Assembly: GCA_028023455.1 (NCBI GenBank)
Contig: JAQFVV010000020.1
Coordinates: 7,983,092-8,047,091 of the forward strand
Length of the DNA: 64,000 bases
From: Epiperipatus broadwayi
Taxonomy: Eukaryota > Onychophora > Udeonychophora > Euonychophora > Peripatidae
Direction: 5' to 3'
Shown: in pieces, positions 24,413 through 35,644 of the stretch
How positions within the stretch are numbered: position 1 is the first letter of the stretch
Layout of the letters: each line of letters starts with the position of its first letter
Program-made: the position numbers and the translations under genes
The notes under the pieces: model-generated
Databases searched by the model: none
Told to the model about the DNA's origin: nothing
What the model saw: only the letters and a program-made list of their open reading frames with translations

Positions 24413-24583
24413 AAATAAATTATTATTTATGGGACTAAACCATGTATTATTTTGCATTACAAACACATTTCGACGAACTAGCATCCACCATTGTCAACAT
24501 TGTCAATGGTGGATGCTAGTTCGTCGAAATATCGGTTTGTAATGCAAAATAATATATGGTTTAGTCCCCAAAATAATAATTTA
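24413..24583. repeat. Near-perfect hairpin palindrome, ~80-nt arms
   Basis: The left arm (24413-24492) and right arm (about 24505-24583) are reverse complements with only a few differences. They are separated by a loop of roughly ten bases. The right arm holds 'GGTGGATGCTAGTTCGTCGA' followed by AAT and ATCGG, resembling the stem-then-GAAA words seen elsewhere in this window. The very high arm identity points to a young or converted element. No flanking target duplication was recognised. Such sequence would form a strong cruciform or RNA hairpin. Confidence 0.8.
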
Positions 24584-25755
24584 TCTATATCATATAACCA
24601 TGAAAACATTAAATTATATACATATGTTATTATCCTCTGTATACCAAATTAAATACTACTCGACTTTTTGAAATAATTGTCAGATATATAAATTTTCATT
24701 CTTAATCAGTGTACACCAGATTATATGGTATTTATTTAATATCAGCTTGAAAATTTATAAAATCAACAAAGAGGTAACATATATTCAAAATTTAGAATAA
24801 TAGAAACTTTACCATTGGTTTGCCTTGTGTAATAAGAGCAAAAAGACAGTGAGTGATAGTAAATTCTACATTTGTCAGTTTTTTTTGTTCATGTTCCTAA
24901 ACACCAGTTAACCATAAAACAACTATGAGACAAGGAAACAGTCATTGCACTCTCATCTAGGGTGTGTCCATTATTATTTGCTGCTTGCCTAAAATTATTA
25001 TTCAAGTAGAGAACATTTCTAGTTGTTAAGAAAATGACAAAAAAAAAAAGGTTTTGCTATCATGGCAGTCTTTTCATGGCATTATAGTTCAGGTAGATTT
25101 TTAATATAAAAACAAAACAGTCTTTAAATAGTTTCAGCAAGACAAGGATCTTTCTAAATATTCCTCATAGGTAAATGTTGAAAGAGAAAGCATTACTTTC
25201 ATTGGTTTGCCAATTGTTGGTTGATGAGAGTTGGAGTGTTTTTCCATATTTGGTTTATGTTCTATAACTAGATATTCATTTAGTGATTAGTATTAGATGG
25301 TTAGTTAGTATCCTGAAAAAAAAAAGCCTTCACTTGATTAGCACCTAATTTTTTTTTTATGTTTTATCTAGTCAGAACATAAACTCAGATCACAGGCATT
25401 GCATGTTGTTGGGCTCCCATTACAATGTGATACAATAACTTAAAATAGCTATAAATAAAACAGTAATAAATCTTAACTTTAATCTCAATTATTTTTTTCT
25501 AATTATATTTAGATTATAATTAAAGTTTTTCATTAATGGTATATCATTAAAACAATCTGCGATAATTTAAGACTATGCAAATACTATCTATTTTATTTAA
25601 TTAGTTGTAACTTCCCTACAAGTATTTAATTATATTTTGGGTAAATTATTTCATTATGTTTTCAATTTAAGCTTTTAAAAGTTGTACTTCCAAATATGTC
25701 TAATGATCATCAGAAATACATATTTATATTTAGCTCTAATTATTTTTTTCTCAGT
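24584..25755. other. Intronic AT-rich stretch, no gene seen
   Basis: It contains homopolymer runs near 25039 and 25345 and no recognisable coding, RNA or transposon feature. Confidence 0.45.
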
Positions 25756-26014
25756 GATGAAAGCTTTTATTCATCAAAAAGACAAAATGCACAACAGTTA
25801 AAAAGGTTTATAAAGAGATAATTACACGGCAAAATGAAATTCAAGTACAATGTGGTGAAGGGAAGGGAATACATATGGGAAAGGGATATGAAAAAGGTGT
25901 GTAGTCCAGGCAAAGAAGAGTCTTTTGTAAGGAGCAATGTTGAGAGGCTTGATTGCCCTGATGGATTAATAGGAGGATCTATATGTGATATGAATTTTGG
26001 AGGAATGGCTATAT
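25756..26014. other. Higher-complexity sequence interrupted by the hAT element
   Basis: Richer in G and C than its surroundings and open in one + strand frame (25834-26058) and one minus frame (25767-26027). I recognise no protein family in either. The sequence is split by the hAT MITE and continues at 26496; if the MITE and one duplication are removed, neither frame continues far. It may be an older transposon fragment. Confidence 0.35.
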
Positions 26015-26487
26015 CAGGGATGTTCAACTTTTGTGTTCATAAGGTCTTTTTATTTTAAAAATGTTTTGCAATCGACTTCTTGTCATAGGCAATTGACTTG
26101 TCATTGGTGTAGTCTAAGTGGAGGGAGGTGTGAAATACGTACCATTTTTATATCTACCTAGTAAAAAATAATTATTTAACCGGCCAAAAAACTCATGTCT
26201 TGGGAATTAAAACAACATGAGTAATTATTAACAATATTTATTAATTCAAATTAGCTACATTTAATCAAGATTAAAAATATTATTTTCAATAATGATACGA
26301 CTTAGTGCACTTCACCTATCTAGAATTGAAAAAAAATTTAGAACAAAAACAAAAATAACAAAAAAAAATCTTGACTTAATTTGTTTCACTTGTTACCCAA
26401 CAGCTCTTGCCAGATTGGTCTCACGATCGGCCAAAAATGGCTTTGAGATCGATCGGTGGATCATGATCGACTTGTTGGACATCCCTG
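26015..26487. mobile_element. Non-autonomous hAT-type element (MITE), 473 bp
   Basis: The left end is CAGGGATGTTCAAC (26015) and the right end, reverse-complemented, is CAGGGATGTCCAAC (ending 26487): a 14-bp terminal inverted repeat with one mismatch. The 8-bp sequence GGCTATAT occurs immediately outside both ends (26007-26014 and 26488-26495). CAGGG-type termini with 8-bp duplications are diagnostic of hAT transposons. The interior has no transposase frame, so it would need an enzyme supplied by an autonomous relative. The intact duplication suggests a fairly recent insertion. Confidence 0.92.
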
Positions 26488-26495
26488 GGCTATAT

Positions 26496-26850
26496 GTTGT
26501 CTTTAGAGGTTTCCAGGATGGATGGGAATGTTTCTGAATTATTCTTAGATGCAACAGGCTGATTTTTGGCTTTTGTAGATGAGTAGTTTTAGTTTTTCCC
26601 GTTGTACTTGGAATGGCGTTGATTGATCATGTTGTTCTTTTTGACTTGCTTTTTACCTTTGATAGAGCAAACCACAGCCTGAAAGGGAGGAAGATCCAGA
26701 GGGCAAGGGGAAGGAGACTTTGAAATAAGTTCTTTGATGATGATGTTTTTAGTTAAGTCTTGTTTGAAACTCAGTTTGAATAAAATTTGGGTAATTTTGA
26801 AGGTTTTAGTTTATGTAGTTTAGGTCTCTGCACATTTTCCCCGCTAGGGG
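26496..26850. other. Continuation of the interrupted sequence, no gene identified
   Basis: It resumes after the hAT target duplication and leads into the LINE 3' region. Its composition is more complex than the AT-rich intron background (for example 'CCTGAAAGGGAGGAAG' at 26679). No frame or motif is recognised; it may be more of the LINE that ends at 27360. Confidence 0.35.
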
Positions 26851-27360
26851 CAGTGTCCATCTTTAAACTGTTTGAACATTGGGTATGAGTTAATTTATGA
26901 TAATAGTAAGGAAAGTAGTTTATTGTTTAAGGCTCGAACGGGATCTTTAGCAACCAGGGAATATACACGTAAATGGAAAAATATGGGTGATTTAGTCTGC
27001 AAGTTGTGTAAGGAAGGCATAGAAAATATTAGGTGTTTGTTACTTCAATGTAAATGTTTGGAAGCAGAAAGGGTACAAGTAATGAAGTTATGGAAGGTTA
27101 AATATGAACAAAGTGATTATACAGAAAGTGAGTTATTGGTTTTTATGCTAGGTTTGGGAAAAAATAAGGGGGATTTAGATATGAAGGTCATGGAGTTGAC
27201 AAAGATTATGTTGTGGAAATGGAATGGAGCAGATTATGGGAAAACTTAGGGTGGACAATGGAAAAGGAAGGTAAAGTGGCTAACAGGTTTCTCTGGGCAT
27301 AGCTGCTGAGAGATTCCTGACTCCGTTTAAGGAGAAGTCACATCACATCACATCACATTG
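26851..27360 (+). pseudogene. LINE 3' end with (CACAT)n tail, distinct from RTE
   Basis: The frame 26851-27249 reads 'SLLFKARTGSLATREYTRKW', then 'DLVCKLCKEGIENIRC' and 'LLQCKCLEAER'. This is the C-terminal cysteine motif (C-x2-C ... C) that follows the RT domain in several LINE clades; the usual His has been lost to Arg or Cys. After the stop, a short 3' UTR ends in TCACATCACATCACATCACA (27338-27357), a tandem tail unlike the GAT tail of RTE. It is 5'-truncated, because no RT motif is visible upstream. Confidence 0.6.
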
Positions 27361-27709
27361 AAAGAATGAAAAGTAATGTGAAGAAAAACAATTTTGCCTT
27401 TATTGGCTGCCGTAGTTGGTTGTGTTATTAACTTTATCGTAATGCTAGAATGTCTATTTTCTCTATACTTTGGTGTGAGAATGTGTGGATTTTAGCCAGT
27501 CGTAATTATTTAAAATTTCATTACAAAGGTATTTTTTTCAAGTGCTCTAACCTACTGTTATGTTGTAACTTTATTAACAATGTCGTGAAGGTCCCATTAC
27601 TAATGTGTAACCCTCAAAAATTGTTTTTAAGGGTGCGGAAACAGCAGTATTTCAAGGATCACGTGAAAAGTAAAGTTTGCGCGAGAATTCATGCGTGACA
27701 AGTTACTTT
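27361..27709. other. CpG-retaining unique stretch before the minisatellite
   Basis: It contains several CpG dinucleotides (for example 'GCCGTAG', 'GTCGTGAAG', 'TGCGCGAG'), which are rare in the surrounding sequence. An open frame at 27450-27698 shows no known motif. It may be part of a young repeat together with the adjoining tandem array. Confidence 0.35.
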
Positions 27710-28890
27710 TGATATATATACGCACAAACAAAAACAACCCAATGTCTGATTATTAGTAATTACTTGTCCAAAAAAAAAAAAAAAAATTAGTCGGGTATTA
27801 TTTTTTTTACATTTACTATTAAAATAAGATAATTTTTATATCTACACACTAACAAAAACAACCCAATTTCTGATTAATTACTGTCCAACAAAAAAGAAAG
27901 CAAATTAGTCAGGATTTGATTTTTCAATGTAGTATTTGAATTACCATACTTTATATATATATACACAATATTTACAAAAAGAACCCACTTTCTGATTAAT
28001 TGCTGTCCAAAAGAAATGCAAATTAGTCGGCTGTCATTTTTAAATTTAGTATTTCAATAATGCTATTTTTTTATATAGACACATTAACAAAAAGAATCCA
28101 CTTTCTGATTCATTATTGTCCAAAATAAAAAGAAAGCAAATTAGTCGGGTATCACTTTCAATTAGAGTCTTTCAATGATGGTCCTTTTTAGATATACACA
28201 CTAACAAAAAGAACCCACTTTCTGATTAATTACTGTCACACACGCACAAAAGCAAATTAGTTGGGTATCATTTTAAAATTTAGTGTGAATTTTTTAAATG
28301 TTGTGGGTAAATTGAATAATGTAGAATTGTGTATTATTTTCGATTGAAAAAAAGACCTAACTTTTTATATACACACAGAGAAAATAAAACCCACTTTCTG
28401 ATTAATTACTGTCAATACCCAAAAGAAAAGTTATTCGTGGGTATCATTTTTAAATTTAGTATTTAAATAATATTACTTTTGATATCTACACACTAACAAA
28501 AACAATCCACTTTCTGATTCATTGCTGTCCAAAAAAAAAATAATTGCAAAATAACCGGGTATCATTTTGAAATGTAGTATTTCAATAAAGGTACTTTTTA
28601 TAAATATATATACACACTAACAAAAAGAACCCACTTTCTGATTAATTACTGTCCAAAAACACTCACAAAAAAAGCAAATTAGTCGGTTATCATTTGTAAA
28701 TTTAGCGTGAATGTAGCAATTTTGTGTAAATTGAAAAATGTATAATTGCGTCTTATTTTCTATTAAAAAAAATACCGTAACTTTTGACAGGTACACACAA
28801 ACAAAATCAACCCATTTTATGATTAAGAATTACTGTCCAAAAAAACGTCAATTATTCGGGTATCATTTTTAAATTTAATGTGAATTTCTA
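27710..28890. repeat. Minisatellite of ~118-bp units with longer higher-order units
   Basis: Nine units share the core 'CCCACTTTCTGATTAATTAC' and a downstream 'AAATTAGTCGGGTATCATTT'. Core starts are at about 27738, 27862, 27984, 28097, 28214, 28390, 28506, 28630 and 28811. Spacings are therefore 124, 122, 113, 117, 176, 116, 124 and 181 bp. The two long spacings contain a common extra segment of about 60 bp ('TTTAGTGTGAAT' then 'ATTGAAAAATGTA'-like), so the array has a higher-order pattern. An A-rich run in each unit varies in length. No coding potential. Confidence 0.9.
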
Positions 28891-28900
28891 AATTTTTTTT

Positions 28901-29018
28901 GTCTTGCGTTGTTAGCCGAGAAGTATCGCAGCGGCCATGCAAGACAGTAGTTGGTTGCAGATGGTTGTGGGTTCGCGTCCCGGCCGATGCTATGACATAT
29001 AGAAAAAGAAAAAAAAAT
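28901..29018 (+). mobile_element. Short tRNA-derived SINE (family B), copy 1
   Basis: It starts 'TGTCTTGCGTTGTTAGCCGA' and continues to a B box 'GGGTTCGCGTCCC' (28969-28981). It ends with 'GATGCTATGACATAT' and an A-rich tail. 'GTTGGCCGAGTGGTC' in the sister copies is the start of a Leu/Ser-type tRNA with an A box; this copy is more diverged there. It lies at the edge of the minisatellite. No clear target duplication. Confidence 0.75.
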
Positions 29019-29292
29019 AGTAATATTATTTACTATTAGTTGCTCTAATTTCCTATTACAAAATCTAAAAAAGGCGATATTTATATAGATAGAATCACAG
29101 ACCTGGCCCGGAATCGTAATATGTATGCGTTTTTGATTAGCATCAATGTCATCAAACGGCCAGCACGAGGGAATAGAAAAATTAAGTATATTAAGGAAAA
29201 ATTAAGTATATTGATGTCAAAGCAAAAAAACCACGGGAAATCTTGTTATTAATAATTTTAGTTGAGTAATAAGAAAATTGAGTGGAATTCTA

Positions 29293-29560
29293 GGTGTAGA
29301 ATAACATAGTTGCTTAGAGTAGCACTGTAAATTCTGTATCAATAAATCTAAAAGTTATGTTAAATTCCAATGCTGAGATATCACTTGTCAGATCACTAAT
29401 AGCTAAAGACGAAAGAATAATAATACCATTTGAAAAGTTGGATTCTATACCATTCTCTGTGTTAATACTAACAGTTGGATCTATCTGGAAAAATATAAAT
29501 TTTTCCTGAAAAATTAACAATTGAACTAGATGTTGGAAATAGTCTACTATAACTGCAAAT
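29293..29560 (+). mobile_element. Family A SINE-like monomer, diverged
   Basis: It aligns along its length with the right half of the 53819 unit. A-box-like 'GTTGCTTAGAGTAGCA' and B-box-like 'TTATGTTAAATTCC' are followed by 'CTTGTCAGATCACTAATAG', 'GAATAATAATACCAT', 'TTAATACTAACAGTTGGAT' and 'AGATGTTGGAAATAGT'. No inverted partner lies to the left, so the family also exists as a single arm. The minus-strand open frame over it (29314-29520) is coincidental. Confidence 0.55.
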
Positions 29561-31132
29561 AATTCTGAGCATTTAATGGAATATTATAAGATTAATCGAT
29601 GTTTTTCATCTTTCTCAATTTGATTTTATTGAATCTTTAAAATGGTTGAATAATAACAAACTTCTTAAAAAATATTTTATATTAATTAGAGAATGATTTT
29701 CATAATAGCTGCAGACTCTATTTATATTATAAAGATTATCTTAACTCTCTTAAAAAATGACATTGATTGTTTTCCTCCAGAGGATGTGACTAACAATTAA
29801 ATGAAGTGTTTGAAATTATTTTTAAAGAAGGAGTTACAAGACAGCATCTCAATATGTCAAATAAATATATAAGATTAGTGCTGTGTATCAAAGTTAAAAG
29901 TTTATAAATAAGTTCACTCTACCTGCGACAGGCATAAATTACTTAATCACGAAGACCCCAGTTGGGCATTATAAAATAATAAAAGATCAGTATGATCTGT
30001 TCACAGTCCTAGTCGGCTGGTTTACCTACAGGCGCCGAGTACCTGGGATATTGTCTCCTTGAACATGCACCCACCAGCACTGTAGCAGGAAAAAGACCTC
30101 GAGAGTCTTTTTACTTTCGTTTTTATACCTGTCACAAGTTGGTCTCATTTGCTTTCTTTATATTTCTGGAGTAGTTAGTGACCTGTCAGATGTTAGATCT
30201 GGGTTCCACTGACTTTATATCATTCTATATACACTAGTTACGAAAATTAGCTTGACAATCTGCAATCGTTGTCAATTGTTATCATTCTATATTGTTATTA
30301 TTCCATATATATATAACAATTAGTATATGATATATGCAGGTGCTTTACAGATTGTTTGACTAATTATTGCTAAACCCACTTTAAACTTTATCATTTTCTC
30401 TATTTTTTCTTTGTTTTGTTCAGAATGATTATATGTATATTCATGAATGATATATTGTAGTTTTGAAAACTTGCAATATGAGATAGTAAAACTCTCTCAG
30501 TTGCTCATATCTTTGAACAGATGAGACATAAAAAAATATTGATCTATAAAAGTTAATGGAGTTGTCAGCATGTTCTAATTTAAATAATATATAGTATTAG
30601 AATTTTTAGCAATGAGCTACCAATCTTTAAAACATCATACTATTTTATGCAGTTTGTACTATAATTATAAAATCATCTGAGTTATACATAATTTCAATTT
30701 ACAGTTTTATTCATTAATAATTGAAAATAGTTACTTAGACTAGAAAAACCATAATAACAAAAAGAAGTTAAAATTTAATAAGTTTTTAGATAAAAACGTG
30801 TATTTTGGAATTGGAAATATAACACAGATACCAATGTGTGCTGTATTAATTAAGGTATTTTATCATAGTGATGTATGTTATTAATTAAAAAAGTTATATA
30901 CAGGGCTTTTATTCTGCCAAATCTATTGTGTGGAAGTGCAATGTGGACCCAAACCATTATGACATAAAGGCATTGATAAAAAAACTACATTTTAGGAAAT
31001 GTCAAGATTATAAAACCATCCAGCACGTTCTTCAGCTTTTTATTTGTGGTGATATTGAATCTATTATTGTAAATTTACATTGTTATTTAATTAAATATGT
31101 GAAGAAAATGAATACCATTTACAACTTGCTTA
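29561..31132. other. Intronic AT-rich stretch, no gene seen
   Basis: A slightly more GC-rich portion at about 29925-30160 (for example 'GGCGCCGAGTACCTGG') may be an old repeat. The open frame 30928-31170 runs into the next inverted repeat and has no known motif. Confidence 0.4.
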
Positions 31133-31385
31133 AACATTTTGTCAATACTCTTTATTTATATCAAAACTAACAGTTTCGACTGTCCTGGAGTCATCATCAG
31201 AGCTACAACATTCAAATATATAATTATATAATTAACACACTTATACACATATTCATATACATAATTGAATACACAAAATGTATTAATTTTATAATTATAT
31301 ATTTCAATATTGTAGCTCTGATGATAACTGCAGGACAGTCGAAACTGTTAGTTTTGATATAAATAAAGAGTATTGATAAAATGTT
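31133..31385. repeat. Inverted repeat with hammerhead-like core words
   Basis: Arms 31133-31226 and 31291-31385 are reverse complements over about 90 nt with few mismatches. On the + strand the right arm reads CTCTGATGATAACTGCAGGA, then CAGTCGAAACTGTTAG. The left arm on the minus strand reads CTGATGATGACTCCAGGACA, then GTCGAAACTGTTAG. In the left-arm version GACT/AGTC can pair to form helix II between CTGATGA and GAAA, the word order of a hammerhead ribozyme. One extra base at the helix II junction and the lack of a defined cleavage helix make activity doubtful. Related sequence occurs at 49335-49445 (minus) and 54415-54535 (plus). Confidence 0.65.
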
Positions 31386-31648
31386 AAAGTAGAAATCAAT
31401 ACATAGGAAAAGTAAGAAGAAAATTATATTACTTCCATAAGAAAATGAATAGTAATAAGCCTCCTAAAAAGTATTTATAATAAATTGGAGCATTTGACCC
31501 TATTTACATTGCACAATTTATCTTAAAAGGCAAACTAAAGAGGTCCATTTTTGATTATTCTCATTGTTGGGAAATGATTGGTGGTATAATGCAGTGAGGG
31601 AGTGCATTAATGCAAATTGAGAAATCTTTTAGAAATATTTCCATGAGG

Positions 31649-31795
31649 GACTTCAACACAGACTTTCAAATTCACTTCAGCTATCCATTCATACAGTCGA
31701 TGTACTTGACCACATAATGTGCATCGGTTGTATGAGATAGAGCAGATAGCTGAAGGGAACTTGAAAGTCTGTGTTCAAGTCCTCTATGATTACAT
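31649..31795. repeat. Inverted repeat with B-box-like ends (family C, copy 2)
   Basis: Arms of about 60 nt ('GAGGGACTTCAACACAGACT' left; 'AAAGTCTGTGTTCAAGTCCT' right) are reverse complements around a short centre near 31720. Each outer end reads outward as a B-box-like 'GTGTTCAAGTCC', with an A-box-like 'TAGCTGAAGGGA' about 20 nt inside. That A-to-B spacing is shorter than in a real tRNA. Same family as 3657-4026. Confidence 0.65.
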
Positions 31796-32945
31796 CTAAA
31801 ACTCCAAATATATAAATTATACTTGCATTCAATCAAATATTTAAAAAATATTTCATACAAAAAAAGTTAAAAGACAGTAGTGAAAGATGTGACTCGATTT
31901 TTCTTTCCTGAAGTTAAACCATTTGCACTTCTTTAAATGTTTACTTAACAAAATTAAAAGATTTTTAATTGATTCTTTTATTTAATTGTTAAAAGGATAT
32001 CTTTAATGTTAATTAAAGTCAGTAATTGTAATTTTCAAAATGTTTTAAAGTGAAAAATTTTAAAATGATTTCTTGAAAACCCCTCCTAAGTTTTCTTAAC
32101 AATATAAAAAAAGAGAATACATTTTTCTAATGATGTTTTTATTTGTATAAATAAAGTTGTTTTAAACGTTTTTCATGATATATAAAATTAAAAAAATGAT
32201 AATTTAAGAAAACAAATTGGGGATTTAAAATAATCACAAATTTATTTAACATGAATTAAAATGTATTCAAATGATTTGTTTTTACTAGTGTATCTTAAAA
32301 TATTTGCTGCAGTTCTGAGACATCAAAAAAAAAAACTATTATTTTTAAAGATTTTTTTTTTTTTTCAAAAAACAAAACAAAACTGAATCAAGTTGAATTT
32401 TTTAAAATATTTTTTATTTTCCTTTACAATTTTATCTATATTTAAAATTGTCTTTAGAAAAGAATAAAGATTTAATTGTTCTTATAATGTCTTTAATAAA
32501 TTAAAAACTATGAAATATATTTATTTTATAGAAGTAAAAGTATGGATGTGCTTAAGCCTAGCTGGATTGGCTATGGCTAAAAGATTATTCTTATAATATA
32601 CATGAATCTTTATGCTAGTAGTCATGGTAATAAAACAATGGATAATATTTTTAAGCATTTTTTTTTAAAATTTGTATTCGATCTAAACTAAATTGATTTA
32701 AACATTTTTACTCGTTCTTATAGTTAGTTATATTAGCTGCAGAATAATAATTTTAAAAAATTAAAGTCGGCTTAATGAATTACCATGTTTTATAATTTTA
32801 TAAATATATTTGATTAACATAGTATTTTCTTGATATTTATTTTGTTAAACATAATTTTTACGCATAAAGTAATATTTCCTGTATTTATTGAACAACCAAT
32901 AAACATCACATAATCACCATTTCTTATGCTTGCTTATAACTGTTA
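31796..32945. other. Intronic AT-rich stretch, no gene seen
   Basis: Long A and T runs (near 32320-32380) and no coding, RNA or transposon feature I can support. Confidence 0.45.
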
Positions 32946-33130
32946 TTAAAATAAGCAAAGCTCTCTATGTGTACTGCCACTGGCGAAGGCCACAAGCCAG
33001 AAACTAATCTGGGGATATTGGATGAGTAGGCACTAGATGGGGATTTTATGCACAAGCCTTCTGGCATCCATTGATTACTCTGGCTTGCACTGAGTGGCAA
33101 TACATATAGAGAGTTTTGTCTGTTTTAATT
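32946..33130. repeat. Inverted repeat ('AAAACTCTCTAT' family) with GAAAC motif
   Basis: Arms 32946-32994 and 33082-33130 pair over about 49 nt ('AGCTCTCTATGTGTACTGCC' against 'GGCAATACATATAGAGAG'). The interior holds 'CTGGCGAAGGCC', then 'AAGCCAGAAACTAATCTGGG', a variant of the CTGANGA...GAAAC pattern. A solo end of the same family lies at 38733-38763, and a diverged copy at 47805-47925. Probably a small foldback or MITE family. Confidence 0.6.
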
Positions 33131-35644
33131 TATTGAACAGTAAAATTAGCTCATTTCAAATTTGCTTTAATATTTAGAATTTTGCAATTTGAATTATTTG
33201 TTCCAAACCACTTCATAAATATATTATTTAAATGGAATGTTTGTTTATGTGTGTAGGGAAAAAGGAAGTATTAAAATAAAAATTGATGGCAGAGAAATTA
33301 TTTATTTTCCTAGTTTTTATTTTGCATTATTTTTTATGATTATTTATTTCATTTTTTATAAAAACTGATGATGAAATAGAATTTTATTTTTTCCCAACTT
33401 TTTTATTGATGTAATGACTTATTGAGGATAAGAAGTAGCTTTACAATTGAGACTCTCCAATAAATCGCACTAATTGGGAGTAAGCTATAACTGATGGCTT
33501 GCTCACAGTACCTTTGAATAAGTTACCCTACCTGTCTTCTGATAAAAATATTCTTTTCTGACCTTTTGTGAAAAATAACATATTAGATGGTACATATATC
33601 ATAGCCAATTTCTGAATATAAACTATGAAAAGTGATATATATGGACATGATGCAACCACAATTCCATTGGAACAGATCCTGTGAGCTGTAGAGTGTCATA
33701 GTTTACAATTCTGAATCTGATTTTATTTATTATCTTACTTTATAAATTGCTGAGCAGAGAGAATGCATGCATTGTTTACATTTAATAGAATCATCTCGCC
33801 TACTTATTACGCTTTTTTCTTTGGTCTTTTTCCAGTTAATTTTATACTTTTTTCATTTTTGTATAACATTTTCAATACAAGATTTTATTCAATTTTAGAA
33901 TTGTACTTTTGTAAAATTTTATATTTTCTTTCCTTTTCTTTTTATTCATATTGCTATTTTTTTTCTAAATGATTTTTTCTAAATTTAAATAGATTAGGAA
34001 CGACATTTCCTCACAATAACTAAAAAAAAAGAACATGGAAATGTATATCTAGGACAATCCTTTGTTTTAAATTGTTTTTAGTTATTGAAATTACTGATTT
34101 TACTCATGTGTCATACATATCTTTGAGAAAATCACATAGGTTTCGTGACTTTGGTATGTAAAAGGCATTTCATGCTCTGACAGTTTCTAGAACTCTATTG
34201 ATGTTAGAATTACTACTGATGGTATTCTCAATCTGCTTGGGTCTTTGTATGATAGGATCAGTCTAAAAGAAGTGTCATAGTAATGAACAAGATTATTATT
34301 ATTAGGAAGCTGAAAAAAATAAAATGTATATAAACAAGATACAGATTGAAATTGTATATTTGTATACAATAAAAGATATAATCAATCAACAGGTAAAAAA
34401 GACTATACCTAGCTATAATAGTTATGATTTTTAAAAATCCATATCCCTAATTATGAGCACACAAGGGGCATTAAACCAATAATAATTTTAAAAATTATTA
34501 AAGACTATTTGAGGAAAAACAATATTTATAAACCTTTCAATCAGGGCATTCAGCATTTTAAGTCATATAAGTAAGATATTACTAAAAACAGTGCCTAACA
34601 GGATTTATTATAAAAATAGATTTAATTGAGGTAACATATTTAAATTTAGAATAAGTTTTAAGTGTGTGAGAGAAGCTATATTGTAGAAGTAACGGTAAAC
34701 TATGGACACAATTTCTGTATGTGAATTACAGTTTTATCATTGATGCAGTGGATGCTTGGAAGAATGAAGCCTAATTGAAAACTATACTAATAGAAATGTA
34801 AATTAATGTGTATCATCAGATTAATGTATTCAAGTATCAGTCAATATCAAAATCTATACAAGAGCAGTCATCTCTACTCTATGGCCAGTTTGAGTAAACA
34901 CTGTTTGTCAGATGATATAATGCTATAATTTCAGACTAATTAACATCTAGCTTTTAAGTTTGTCAATTGGATCCAAAGCTGGAACTAATGCACTTATGCA
35001 TCTAGCTGTTATTCACTTCTTTATACTTTTCAAGATATTAATCTAAAATTTAACAAGCTCTAAGATTTCGAACCCAGGCCAGATTGGCTATATAATTCAG
35101 ACATCATATCAATTTCTATATATTTTTACAACCTGTTTTATAATCAAATTATTAATTATAATCAAAATTATATATATATATGTTATTCAGCTAAAATTGA
35201 ACATGGAACTTTTAACCAAGCATTCACCACTCTACTATTGTGCTAAATTTGTACTAAACCTTTTAAACTTAGAAAAGATCTACTCACCATTTCCAATACT
35301 AATATAAAAATGAATATAAAAATACTTGGGAGGAAACAAAAAATGCTGCTGCATGATATTATAGTCATGTTTTTACGATCAGATTGTTGAACATCTATCT
35401 CAACACCACTGATGAGAACTGCTAACGATATCTAAATATTCATTTAGTAATTAATTTTGTATGGATATTATGTTTACTAACACTTATGGAATTGGCTATG
35501 GGTTTGCTTATTTTTATAATTACACCAGTGAAAGGCAAAAATAATTTGATTTAATTCTTGATGAATGGAAAATTATCAGCCAGATAATGTTGATTATCAG
35601 AAGGCAGAGGACTCTTACTATCTCTTAGTTGCAGACTTCAGCTA
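33131..35644. other. Intronic AT-rich stretch; weak tRNA-like relics
   Basis: T-rich open frames such as 33763-33972 are chance. Minus-strand B-box-like words ('TGGGTTCGAAATC' near 35065; 'ATGTTCAATTTTAG' near 35195) hint at old SINE fragments. No gene. Confidence 0.4.

Noticed and set aside
25767-26058. Overlapping frames on both strands as a possible gene
   Set aside because: Both run across the left hAT boundary, so their apparent ends are created by the insertion.
27710-28890. CRISPR-like spaced repeats
   Set aside because: Units are long and contiguous with no unique spacers, in a eukaryotic intron; it is a minisatellite.
33763-33972. Open frame of 69 codons rich in Phe and Tyr
   Set aside because: T-rich composition produces such frames by chance; no motif, no splice context.
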